A stretch of 64,000 nucleotides of DNA from Parvularcula sp964219355 (GTDB taxonomy: Bacteria; Pseudomonadota; Alphaproteobacteria; Caulobacterales; Parvularculaceae), in assembly GCA_964219355.1 (NCBI GenBank), contig CAXPOZ010000005.1, forward strand, positions 62,001-126,000. Reading direction: 5' to 3'. Below the pieces are notes generated by a model, which did not search any database, was not told where the DNA came from, and worked only from the letters and a program-made list of their open reading frames with translations. How positions within the stretch are numbered: the first letter of the stretch is position 1; every line of letters starts with the position of its first letter. A program made the translations under genes and the position numbers. Below, in pieces: positions 26,734 through 34,547 of the stretch.

Positions 26734-28128
26734 TCAGCCCGCGTAAAGAACGCGTTTGGCGGCGGCAACAACACGTGCCGAATCCGGCAGGCTGAGCTTT
26801 TCGAGATTAGCTGCATAAGGCAGCGGCACATCTTCCTGTGTCACCCGCGCGGGCGGCGCATCGAGGTAATCGAAAGCGTGCTGGACGACCTGCCAGCCGA
26901 CCTCAGATCCGATACCCATCGGGCCCCAGCTTTCCTCGACCGTGACGAGACGGTTGGTTTTCTTGACGCTTTCGATGATGGTCGCCGTATCCATCGGGCG
27001 GATCGTCCGCAGGTCAATGACTTCTGCCGAGATCCCCTCACCAGCCAGTTGCTCTGCCGCCTGAAGCGCAAAGAGCATGCCGCGGGCATACGAGACGATG
27101 GTGACATCCGTACCTTCACGGGCAACCTTCGCTTTGCCGATCGGCAGAACGAAATCATCCATGTCCGGCACATCGCCCTTCTCACCATAGAGAAGCTCGT
27201 GCTCGAGAAAGACGACCGGGTTCGGATCGCGGATAGCGGCTTTGAGAAGGCCCTTCGCATCCATCGCGCTGTATGGGGCAATGACGATGAGGCCCGGTAC
27301 ATGGCCGTACCACGGCGCATAGTCCTGACTGTGCTGGGCGGCGACGCGGCTGGCTGCGGCGTTCGGTCCACGGAAGACCATGGGGGACGCCATCTGGCCG
27401 CCCGACATGTAGCGGGTCTTCGCTGCCGAGTTGATGATGTGGTCAATCGCCTGCATAGCGAAGTTGAAAGTCATGAATTCGATGATCGGCTTGAGGCCAG
27501 CAAAGGCCGCGCCGACCCCGAGACCGGCAAAGCCATATTCCGTGATCGGCGTATCAATCACACGCTCTGGCCCGAATTCATCGAGCAGGCCGCGCGTGAC
27601 CTTATAGGCGCCCTGATATTCGGCCACCTCTTCGCCCATGACGAAAACGTCGGGGTCGGCCCGCATCTCTTCTGCCATCGCATCACGAAGCGCATCGCGC
27701 ACTGTCGTCTCGACCATCGCGGTCCCTTCGGGGATTTCAGGCTCGGCGGCGGTGATGGACATGGCCGGCGGAGCGGCCTGCGGCGAAGGGGAGTCATCTG
27801 CTTCACTCGCCGGTGCGCCGTGATCCGCACCATTCGACGCAGGTGCGCTTTCCAGCGCAGAAACATCGATATCGCCCGCGCTTTCGCCCTCTTCAAGGAT
27901 TACTGCGATGGGAACATTCACTTTGACGCCCTCAGTGCCCTCGCTGACGAGGATCTTGCCGAGCACGCCCTCATCGACGGCTTCGACTTCCATTGTCGCC
28001 TTATCGGTTTCGATCTCGGCCAGAATATCGCCTGAGGAGACCTTATCCCCTTCGTTTTTCAGCCATTTTGCGAGGGTGCCCTCCTCCATCGTCGGGGAGA
28101 GAGCAGGCATAAGGACGGGTATGGTCAT
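26734..28128 (-). CDS. pdhB: Pyruvate dehydrogenase E1 component, beta subunit, with lipoyl domain
   Basis: The 464-residue protein joins an N-terminal lipoyl domain (1-80, EIETDKATMEVEA) and a flexible Ala/Pro/Glu linker (about 85-135) to a full E1-beta (about 140-464). E1-beta markers are EEVAEYQGAYKVTRGLLDEF, ITEYGFAGLGVGAAF and the C-terminal transketolase domain. This lipoylated E1-beta is typical of alphaproteobacteria. The lipoyl part is nearly identical to that of PdhC, so the two probably share an origin or are kept alike by gene conversion. It is the first gene of the operon and diverges from the Sel1/MORN gene. Confidence 0.95.
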   Translation of the reverse strand: MTIPVLMPALSPTMEEGTLAKWLKNEGDKVSSGDILAEIETDKATMEVEAVDEGVLGKILVSEGTEGVKVNVPIAVILEEGESAGDIDVSALESAPASNGADHGAPASEADDSPSPQAAPPAMSITAAEPEIPEGTAMVETTVRDALRDAMAEEMRADPDVFVMGEEVAEYQGAYKVTRGLLDEFGPERVIDTPITEYGFAGLGVGAAFAGLKPIIEFMTFNFAMQAIDHIINSAAKTRYMSGGQMASPMVFRGPNAAASRVAAQHSQDYAPWYGHVPGLIVIAPYSAMDAKGLLKAAIRDPNPVVFLEHELLYGEKGDVPDMDDFVLPIGKAKVAREGTDVTIVSYARGMLFALQAAEQLAGEGISAEVIDLRTIRPMDTATIIESVKKTNRLVTVEESWGPMGIGSEVGWQVVQHAFDYLDAPPARVTQEDVPLPYAANLEKLSLPDSARVVAAAKRVLYAG

Positions 28129-28263
28129 GGTCGCGGCGTTTCCGTTCTTCTTGAAGCGACGCGGGAAGTACCACAGACCGCGCGGGACGCAACGCCCTCC
28201 GGCACGCTATACATTGTCTAGATTTCAGGGGGTTACCAGAGCTGCCTGATTTACAGCTGCGGA

Positions 28264-28279
28264 TGGGGATTTCTCCCCA
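28264..28279. promoter_or_regulatory. Inverted repeat in the pdhB / Sel1-MORN divergent region
   Basis: TGGGGA-TTTC-TCCCCA is a perfect 6-bp-arm inverted repeat about 135 bases upstream of pdhB and 107 bases before the opposite gene. The 257-bp region has no ORF of note and must hold both promoters. The repeat could be an operator or the hairpin of a leader. Confidence 0.35.
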
Positions 28280-28385
28280 CATTCGGCTAAGCGATGAATG
28301 GGATGAGGCGGCCGATTTGATCTGAATTGACAGGGATTTGCGAAACTGGCGATGACTCAGGATCGCAAGGGGGAGAGCTTGTGTC

Positions 28386-30704
28386 ATGAAACTGGTCAAC
28401 CATCTTATCGCATCCTGCGTTCTGGTCAGCGCAAGCCTGCCCGCTTTCGCGCAGGACGACACCAGTATGGGCGCCCGCTATGCCGCCCAGGCGGAGAGAG
28501 AGAAACTCGTCGAAGAAGGCCTCGCCGGGAATTCAGAAGCCCTGTTCAAGGCTGCCCTGCTCTATAAGACCGCCGATCTCAGCCGCCATAAAGAACTGTT
28601 GAAGGCAGCGGCGGAGGCAGGGCACCCAAGGGCACAGGCCCTCTACGGCGATCTTTTCCATTACGAACAGTACGGCACGCGCCAAGACTATAAGACAGCC
28701 CGCAAATGGTACGAGAAGGCCGCAGCCCAGAATGACAGCGAAGGCCTGAAAGAGTTGGGCAAGCTCTATAATAAGGGCAATGGCGTCCGCCAAAATCTCG
28801 AAACGGCGGCCGGGTACTGGAAGCGCTCCAGCGATCTGGGTGACGGCTTTGCCAGCCTGCTTTACGGCTATCACTATCTGGAACTGCGCGGCCATAAGGC
28901 TGAGGCGGCAGATTACTATCAGCTTGCCTATGCGCGTGGGGTAGAACTCGGTCTCGAGTATCTCGCCGACCTTGGTGATGAGTATGGCGCGATGGCAGCG
29001 GCGATTATCACCTCGACCCCGTGCGAGAAATCCTCGGATGGCTTCGACGCCCTGAGGAGCAATCCCCAGTCAAAGCTAGACATCGTCCGGCCTGAGAAAA
29101 TCAGTCAGACATCGCACGACTTCTGGTGGGGCGAGCTCTATGATCGTTGTTTCCATACCGATTGGCGCGAGCCTCAAACCCAGACCGGCGGGTTCCGGCT
29201 GACCGCAAAGCTCGATGAGCAGACCACCGCCGCCTTTGCGGCCTACTCTCAGGAAGCAACACGGCAGGGCAAGCTCGCCGATGACGGCTGGCAGGACAGC
29301 TGGCTCAGGAAGAGCCCGATCGACCCGGGGCGTGATCATTTCCGTGGTCCGGGAGCGGATCAGTTCGATGCGCTGGCGAAAGTCTGGCTGGTGCAAGATG
29401 AAGCTCGGACCATCAAGAACTTTTATGGCGTCCGGATCGAGGTACCCAATTCCGGCATCGGCTCAGATGGGCTGTCCAGCTATGACACTGAAGATGAAAT
29501 GGGGCTCGGCTTCTTCCGTGTGAACTCAGCCGCAAAAGGGAGTGGCGCCGGGTATGCGGGCGGATGGGGCAAAAACTTTGTCGATGAAATCCGTGAGCAG
29601 AGCAAAGCGCAAGGCGGCCTTCTGGGCTATCTGGGGCCGATCCCAGTCACCAATTCGGTTTCCGATATCCCAGCCATCCACAATGGCCCTTTCATTAAGA
29701 CAAAGCTCGGGCAGGATTATTATTTCGGCCAGATGAAAGACGGATATCCGCACGGCATCGGCTATCTGATCATGCCGGCGCTCGATGAAATCTATATCGG
29801 ATCATTCGTAGACGGATATGCCCACGGCTTTGGTGGTTTCGTCCAGAAACAGGATGGCCGAGTTCGTCAGCTAAAGGTTGGCCAGTATGTCGCCAGCCGG
29901 GGACCGGTTCTCGGCCTGATCCGTACCGATATGGGGACGGCAGCGGAGATACAACGAGTAGGCGCCTTTGCTGACGGTAATCTCTCAGGGTTTGGACAAA
30001 GGCAGATCATGTCCAAGCTCTCCCCTAACTTTGGGCTGGTGGAACAGGGCCTCTTCAAGAACGATACGTTCCTTGCCGGGGTCAGGGGAAGTGGCAGCCA
30101 ATTATTCCAGTTTCCGGACGCCCTCGCCTCAGCTGAGGGTGAGTGGGTCCATCTGTCGAACCTAAAGACAAATGATGTGATCCTTAAACGGGCCCGTCCC
30201 TATGTTATCGGATCGAATGCACAGGGCGCAGGTCTTATCCAGTCTGGCGGCGAGCGGCAGGATGATGTGTCGTTGCGCGTGGGCGTCGATGGCGACCTAT
30301 CCGATCACCCGTCACAGCCATTCAGAAATTTCGCATTCGTCTATTATCCGCATACCGACACCGCTCAGATCAATCTGAAGCACTATCTGGATGACCAGCA
30401 GAAAGAGCGCGAACGCAGACTCGCCGCGAAACGCTATCAGGATTGGGCAATAAAGACACGCGAGCGGTGGGCAGAAGAAGAAAAAGCAAAATGCCTAGCA
30501 GATCCGAAATGCGACTATGGGGCGGCTCCGGAAGTCTGGGGGAATACGAAATACGAACCCTCAACGAGCAGCTTCACAAGCTATAGCAGCTCCTCCAGCA
30601 GCAGTACGTATAATGATCCTTTTGGCGGGCTGAACCCGTGGAGTACGCAGTATCAGACACAACAATGGATGAGTGATCCGGGCCGGTATAACCGCCCCTT
30701 CTGA
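28386..30704 (+). CDS. Secreted Sel1-repeat and MORN-repeat protein
   Basis: The 772-residue protein has a signal peptide (1-22, ending AFAQ). About four Sel1-type helical repeats follow (about 28-185, for example DYKTARKWYEKAAAQND and NLETAAGYWKRSSDLGDG). A middle region of unknown fold comes next, then MORN-like repeats near 440-560 (YYFGQMKDGYPHGIGYL; IYIGSFVDGYAHGFGGFV; GAFADGNLSGFGQ). The end is a charged helix (about 660-700) and a Ser-rich tail. Both repeat types mediate protein or lipid contacts. It should be periplasmic or surface-exposed; the role is unknown. The ion channel gene begins 15 bases after its stop. Confidence 0.8.
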   Translation: MKLVNHLIASCVLVSASLPAFAQDDTSMGARYAAQAEREKLVEEGLAGNSEALFKAALLYKTADLSRHKELLKAAAEAGHPRAQALYGDLFHYEQYGTRQDYKTARKWYEKAAAQNDSEGLKELGKLYNKGNGVRQNLETAAGYWKRSSDLGDGFASLLYGYHYLELRGHKAEAADYYQLAYARGVELGLEYLADLGDEYGAMAAAIITSTPCEKSSDGFDALRSNPQSKLDIVRPEKISQTSHDFWWGELYDRCFHTDWREPQTQTGGFRLTAKLDEQTTAAFAAYSQEATRQGKLADDGWQDSWLRKSPIDPGRDHFRGPGADQFDALAKVWLVQDEARTIKNFYGVRIEVPNSGIGSDGLSSYDTEDEMGLGFFRVNSAAKGSGAGYAGGWGKNFVDEIREQSKAQGGLLGYLGPIPVTNSVSDIPAIHNGPFIKTKLGQDYYFGQMKDGYPHGIGYLIMPALDEIYIGSFVDGYAHGFGGFVQKQDGRVRQLKVGQYVASRGPVLGLIRTDMGTAAEIQRVGAFADGNLSGFGQRQIMSKLSPNFGLVEQGLFKNDTFLAGVRGSGSQLFQFPDALASAEGEWVHLSNLKTNDVILKRARPYVIGSNAQGAGLIQSGGERQDDVSLRVGVDGDLSDHPSQPFRNFAFVYYPHTDTAQINLKHYLDDQQKERERRLAAKRYQDWAIKTRERWAEEEKAKCLADPKCDYGAAPEVWGNTKYEPSTSSFTSYSSSSSSSTYNDPFGGLNPWSTQYQTQQWMSDPGRYNRPF

Positions 30705-30718
30705 GGCAACACAGAACG

Positions 30719-31471
30719 ATGCCCAATCCGCTACACAATCCGGTGTTCAAGGAAACAGGTCTCTGGACGCCCGGGCATCCTGTTTTCGAACGGATCAGCC
30801 AGGGCTTCATCATCGCCTCCATGGTCGTGATGAGCATCGGCACCATGCAGAGTCTGCCTGAAAATGTCCGCCATGGCCTGATGATGACAGATATGGTCTT
30901 CGGAGTCGGGTTTGCCGCGGAATATGCGATGCGGATCTATAATGCGCGTAATCGTGTGCAGTATATTTTCAGCTTCTGGGGGATTGTCGATTTCATCGCC
31001 ATCATCCCTTCTCTCTTCATTGGCGGCACGGATCTGAAAGCCTTGCGGGCCCTACGGCTGTTGCGGCTCGTCCGACTGCTGAAGCTCTACCGGACATCTG
31101 CGGCATTGCAGCGCTTGCGCCGGGCACTTGAGAAAGTGCGCTATGAGTTTGTCGCCTTCGCCATTCTCTCCGCTCTCGTCTTTTTTGTCGCCTCGGTCGG
31201 TATTTATGCCTTCGAGAATGAAGCGCAGCCGGAGGTTTTCTCCTCTATCCCGGCTTCAATGTGGTGGGCCGTCGCGACCCTGACCACGGTCGGCTATGGC
31301 GATATTTACCCGATCACGGCCGTCGGCCGGATGTTCACCGGCGTCGTGCTGCTCGTCGGGCTTGGCCTTGTCGCCGTACCGACAGGCCTCATCGCCTCAG
31401 CGCTTCAGGATGAAGACATCGCCGAGACGGATGATGATGACCCGGAGGGATCAGATCCTGAGCGCCTTTGA
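30719..31471 (+). CDS. Voltage-gated-type potassium channel
   Basis: The 250-residue protein has a six-helix ion-channel plan. S1 is near 28-45 and S2 near 55-75. S4 is arginine-rich (LRALRLLRLVRLLKLYR, about 107-123). The pore helix and selectivity filter are in ATLTTVGYGDIYP (about 184-196), and S6 is near 200-225. The TVGYGD filter indicates K+ selectivity. The regularly spaced arginines in S4 suggest voltage sensing. The C-terminus is short and acidic without a nucleotide-binding domain. It lies 15 bp downstream of the Sel1/MORN gene and overlaps the convergent SDR gene by 21 bp. Confidence 0.9.
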   Translation: MPNPLHNPVFKETGLWTPGHPVFERISQGFIIASMVVMSIGTMQSLPENVRHGLMMTDMVFGVGFAAEYAMRIYNARNRVQYIFSFWGIVDFIAIIPSLFIGGTDLKALRALRLLRLVRLLKLYRTSAALQRLRRALEKVRYEFVAFAILSALVFFVASVGIYAFENEAQPEVFSSIPASMWWAVATLTTVGYGDIYPITAVGRMFTGVVLLVGLGLVAVPTGLIASALQDEDIAETDDDDPEGSDPERL

Positions 31472-32242
31472 CGCATCGCCCACCGTCGTGCCGCCCTCGA
31501 CTTCGAGGATCGTCCCCGTGACATAGCCTGCGCCTTCTGAACAAAGCCACAGCGCGGCCTCGGCGATATCGTCGCGACTGCCAAAGCGTTTGAGAGCGAG
31601 CGCCTGCTCGGCTTCGTGCCGGGACTGATCGGTCGGGGCGAGCCGCGCCATGCCCTCAGTGCCGTCAATCGGCCCCGGCGAGATCGCATTCACGCGCACA
31701 CCTTCGATCCCCCATTCAAGCGCACAGCATTTCACCAGCATATTCACGCCCGCTTTCGCAGCGCAAACATGCGACTGATAGAGCCACGGGTCTTTGCCCT
31801 GCGGCGCAGAGATCGCAATGAAGCTAGCGCCCGGACGTTTGCAGCGATGGATCGCTGCGCGGAAGACATTGAACGTACCCAGAAGGTCGATATCGATCAC
31901 CGTCTTGAAGGCATTGGCCGACATCTGGGCGGCCCCTGCGGGGAAGTTCCCCGCCTGCCCGGCCAGCACCATGTCGATCTCTCCAAAGGTATCGGCGCAT
32001 TTGTTCACCGCCGCCTCGACATCCGGCCAGGAGCGCGCATCGACCGGGCAGCCATCCGCTTCGGCGCCCTCTCCACGCAGCATCTCAATCGTGGCCTCCA
32101 CCTTTTCCGGCGAGCGGCTGACGACGAAGATCTTCGCGCCGGCCTGCGCAAAGCGGCGGGCGATCTGCTCATTGATCCCGGAAGTCGCGCCGGACATGAA
32201 ACAGGTCATGCCGGACATATCGTAACTGGTTGCGGCGGGCAT
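31451..32242 (-). CDS. SDR oxidoreductase, 2,4-dienoyl-CoA reductase-like
   Basis: The product is 263 residues from the ATG at 32242, which follows GGGAGG; an upstream in-frame TTG is unlikely. The NADP-binding SGATSGINEQIARRFA (about 17-32) is present. The usual YxxxK is replaced by the arrangement QSHVCAAKAGVNMLVK, and the C-terminal part has VRVNAISPGPIDGTEGM. Both fit the peroxisomal-type 2,4-dienoyl-CoA reductase branch (DECR2-like). Such enzymes reduce double bonds during beta-oxidation of unsaturated fatty acids. The assignment rests on motif recognition; substrate is inferred. Convergent with the K+ channel gene. Confidence 0.78.
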   Translation of the reverse strand: MPAATSYDMSGMTCFMSGATSGINEQIARRFAQAGAKIFVVSRSPEKVEATIEMLRGEGAEADGCPVDARSWPDVEAAVNKCADTFGEIDMVLAGQAGNFPAGAAQMSANAFKTVIDIDLLGTFNVFRAAIHRCKRPGASFIAISAPQGKDPWLYQSHVCAAKAGVNMLVKCCALEWGIEGVRVNAISPGPIDGTEGMARLAPTDQSRHEAEQALALKRFGSRDDIAEAALWLCSEGAGYVTGTILEVEGGTTVGDASKALRI

Positions 32243-32370
32243 CTGGGCCTCCCTCAAATTATCTTTACAGCGTCTAGACTAGTCGGCTTACCCCTTTTCC
32301 GCCACCCGCAATTGCAGCATTAGAAAAATGCGACTGACGTCGCTAAAAAATCGCGGCATAGTAGGTGCCG

Positions 32371-33039
32371 ATGTCAAAGCCGCATCCACCAAGCCGCCTG
32401 ACCACGGACCTCCTCCTTCAGGCATACCGCATCGGCTATTTCCCAATGGCCGAGGATCGTTTCTCGCGCGAAGTCTTCTGGGTACGGCCCGATGTGCGCG
32501 GAGTGATCCCGCTTGATGATTTCCATATCCCGCGCTCTCTCAAGAAAGTCGTCCGGCAGGACCGGTTCGAGGTCCGCATCGACACGGCTTTCCGCTCGGT
32601 GATGGAGGGCTGCGCCATGCCGCAGTCGCATAGGGAGGATACATGGATCAACGGGCAAATCCTCGATGCGTATACGCAGCTTTTCGAGATGGGAAAGGCG
32701 CATTCGGTCGAGGCCTGGCGCAATGGATGTCTCGTCGGCGGGCTTTATGGGGTTTCCATCGGCGGCGCGTTCTTTGGCGAGAGCATGTTCTCAACCGAAA
32801 GTGATGCCAGCAAGGTGGCGCTGGTTCATCTCGTCGCGCGGCTCAGAATTGGCGGCTACCGGCTGCTCGATGCGCAGTTCCAGAATGATCACCTGACACA
32901 GTTCGGAACAGTCGAGGTTGCCGCGCAGGGCTATCAGTATTTACTCACGGCTGCTGTTGAGCGGCAGGCGGACTTTCACGCCATGCCTTCTCAGATGCCC
33001 GGATCGACCATTTTGCAGTCAATCACCCAGACGTCATAG
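32371..33039 (+). CDS. aat: Leucyl/phenylalanyl-tRNA--protein transferase
   Basis: The 222-residue enzyme carries the family blocks YRIGYFPMAEDR, VFWVRPDVRGVIPLDDFHIPRS split around residues 35-55, TWINGQILDAYTQL, and GLYGVSIGGAFFGESMFS (about 127-144). The end has LLDAQFQNDHLTQFG. It attaches Leu or Phe from tRNA to proteins with basic N-termini and so marks them for ClpS/ClpAP degradation. ATG at 32371 is preferred over GTG at 32365. Its last 49 bases overlap the convergent DUF2155 gene. The aat/DUF2155/NDUFA12 neighbourhood is common in alphaproteobacteria. Confidence 0.93.
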   Translation: MSKPHPPSRLTTDLLLQAYRIGYFPMAEDRFSREVFWVRPDVRGVIPLDDFHIPRSLKKVVRQDRFEVRIDTAFRSVMEGCAMPQSHREDTWINGQILDAYTQLFEMGKAHSVEAWRNGCLVGGLYGVSIGGAFFGESMFSTESDASKVALVHLVARLRIGGYRLLDAQFQNDHLTQFGTVEVAAQGYQYLLTAAVERQADFHAMPSQMPGSTILQSITQTS

Positions 33040-33725
33040 ACCGGGTGCTCGATCGCATTGAGCGACGGTGATGAAGCGAACATCCAGCCGCGGAAAAGCG
33101 CGTCGCCCTGAATGTCATCACCAGCAGTTTCTGTATCTTCCCCCGGCAGAACGATTGAAGATGACCGCATGGTCTCTTCTTCAGCCGGCGCATCGGCCTC
33201 GCCATTCCGGGCCGTCCGTGCACGTTGTAGCGTGACGTCATTCTCCCCCGCATAGACCTCGAGGAAGACAGTTGTCTCAGGTGTCTCTTCGGGCGGGCGC
33301 TTGTCACAGGTGCGCGGCAGCAGGGTCAAAGGTCCGAAGACCGCCTCTTCGCCGATCGGGATCTCGATGTCCTTATAGGTCGCCGTGATCTTATCGAGCG
33401 CGCGCAAAGTCACCGAAACGGCTTGCAGTGGATTGTCCGCTCGGGAGTTATAGAGGTCGAGCCCAAAGGTCACCCCGCTCCGGGATTTCGAGAGACGCTC
33501 AAGCTCGGTCAGCGGGGCATCGCCCTCTTCGGGCAACGGGCGCGGGATCGACGTCCAGCCCATCTCGACTTCATCGCCGAGTGACAAATCGAGGCTATCT
33601 TGAAGCGAGCGAAGGCCCTGCGGTTCTTGGTTTTCTGTCCCTTCGGAGGCGGGGTCATCCTGTGAGGCAAGCGCGGGGAAACCGAGCGCTGCGCCTGCTG
33701 TCAGAAGTGCCAATACGCGGATCAT
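32991..33725 (-). CDS. DUF2155 domain-containing periplasmic protein
   Basis: The product is 244 residues from the ATG at 33725 (another two codons earlier at 33731). A signal peptide (about 1-20, ending FPALA) precedes a low-complexity acidic stretch. Then comes the DUF2155 domain with TATYKDIEIPIGEEAVFG, a cysteine in RTCDKRPPEETPE, and the diagnostic end RGWMFASSPSLNAIEHPVYD followed by VWVIDC. The paired cysteines probably form a disulfide. The insert between about 170 and 205 is rich in Glu/Thr and longer than usual. Function unknown; conserved next to aat and NDUFA12. Confidence 0.85.
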   Translation of the reverse strand: MIRVLALLTAGAALGFPALASQDDPASEGTENQEPQGLRSLQDSLDLSLGDEVEMGWTSIPRPLPEEGDAPLTELERLSKSRSGVTFGLDLYNSRADNPLQAVSVTLRALDKITATYKDIEIPIGEEAVFGPLTLLPRTCDKRPPEETPETTVFLEVYAGENDVTLQRARTARNGEADAPAEEETMRSSSIVLPGEDTETAGDDIQGDALFRGWMFASSPSLNAIEHPVYDVWVIDCKMVDPGI

Positions 33726-33800
33726 GCCCATTCCCCGTTCATTACCGCCCGTACCAAAAAGGACGCCGTCTCGAATGCGAGACCCTGTTTGACACCGCTT

Positions 33801-34217
33801 TTAGGCGTTTTCAGGGCTCCACGCTTCATACGTGTCGTCCACATTAACGCCGTCTGCGGCCCGCGCCAATGACCCTTTGGGACGATAGGCGAGCGGCGTG
33901 CCGGTCATGTTCGGCAGATAGGGTGTCTCGAATTTCTGCGTCGGCAGCGGTTCTTCGCTAGGCGGCAGATCGGTGATGTGGTGCAGCCAAGCATGCCATT
34001 CAGGCGGCACGCGGGAGCCTTCGGCATGGCCGTGATAGGCGACCCAGCGGCGGCGGCGGCCCTGCCCATCGGGGTGGGACGGCTTGCCGCCCTCCTCGAA
34101 ATAGCGGTTGCCTTGTTCGTCCTCGCCGACCTTCTTCGCCTTGGCCTTGGACATGGTCCAAGCCGCGCCGAGCGTGTTGTTATGCCACCAGATGAAGATG
34201 CGTTTGAGGAAGTCCAT
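33801..34217 (-). CDS. NADH:ubiquinone oxidoreductase accessory subunit, NDUFA12 type
   Basis: The 138-residue protein has the NDUFA12/B17.2 features: TLGAAWTMSKAKAKKVGEDE, GNRYFEEGG, RRRRWVAYHGHAEGSRVPPE, WHAWLHHITDLPPSEEP and the C-terminal PNMTGTPLAYRPKGSL. Alphaproteobacteria share this supernumerary complex I subunit with mitochondria, where it sits at the junction of the membrane and matrix arms. It is encoded away from the nuo operon, as in other alphaproteobacteria. DUF2155 is 75 bp downstream on the same strand. Confidence 0.92.
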   Translation of the reverse strand: MDFLKRIFIWWHNNTLGAAWTMSKAKAKKVGEDEQGNRYFEEGGKPSHPDGQGRRRRWVAYHGHAEGSRVPPEWHAWLHHITDLPPSEEPLPTQKFETPYLPNMTGTPLAYRPKGSLARAADGVNVDDTYEAWSPENA

Positions 34218-34547
34218 TGAAGGTCCCGGAAGGCTTAGTGTTCTTGAACGGCCCGCTTATCGGCGCGGTTGGCGAAGATGTCCAGAAGGCAGGGGGTTAG
34301 GGGAGCATGCCTTCCTCCTGCGCTGTCGCCCCGGTCGACCGTCAGGGAGCACCGGGGTCCATCTCCGATGCCATCCTTCCATTCCGACTGTCAGGTCCAG
34401 AAATGGGCCCCGGGGCAAGCCCGGGGCGACAGATAGATAAAGCGGATATCGGAGGCTGATCCCCTCCGGAGTTTAGCCCGGACTTGATCCGGGCCGGGGA
34501 TGAGCGGGTGGATGGATGTGAGTGGAGGTGCCCTGACCACCCCTTTG
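34218..34547. repeat. 330-bp gene-free stretch with two dispersed-repeat hairpins
   Basis: No ORF has coding character here. Two perfect hairpins of a related type are present. GCCCCGG/CCGGGGC lies at 34407-34427 with a 7-base loop. GCCCGGA/TCCGGGC lies at 34476-34494 with loop CTTGA. The second matches the consensus of short CCGGACTTGATCCGG-type repeats seen between genes in many alphaproteobacteria. The stretch separates the 3' end of the AlkB-like gene from the promoter of the NDUFA12 gene. Confidence 0.6.

Noticed and set aside
26734..28035. Long plus-strand ORF antisense to pdhB
   Set aside because: It mirrors pdhB codon structure in a GC-rich genome; the residue pattern is His/Arg-rich and not protein-like.
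32330..32343. GCGAC/GTCGC hairpin followed by six A upstream of aat
   Set aside because: Only a 5-bp stem, lying just before the aat start with A rather than T after it; no gene is ended by it.
34476..34494. Intrinsic terminator
   Set aside because: The hairpin has no adjacent U tract in either direction and matches a dispersed repeat consensus.
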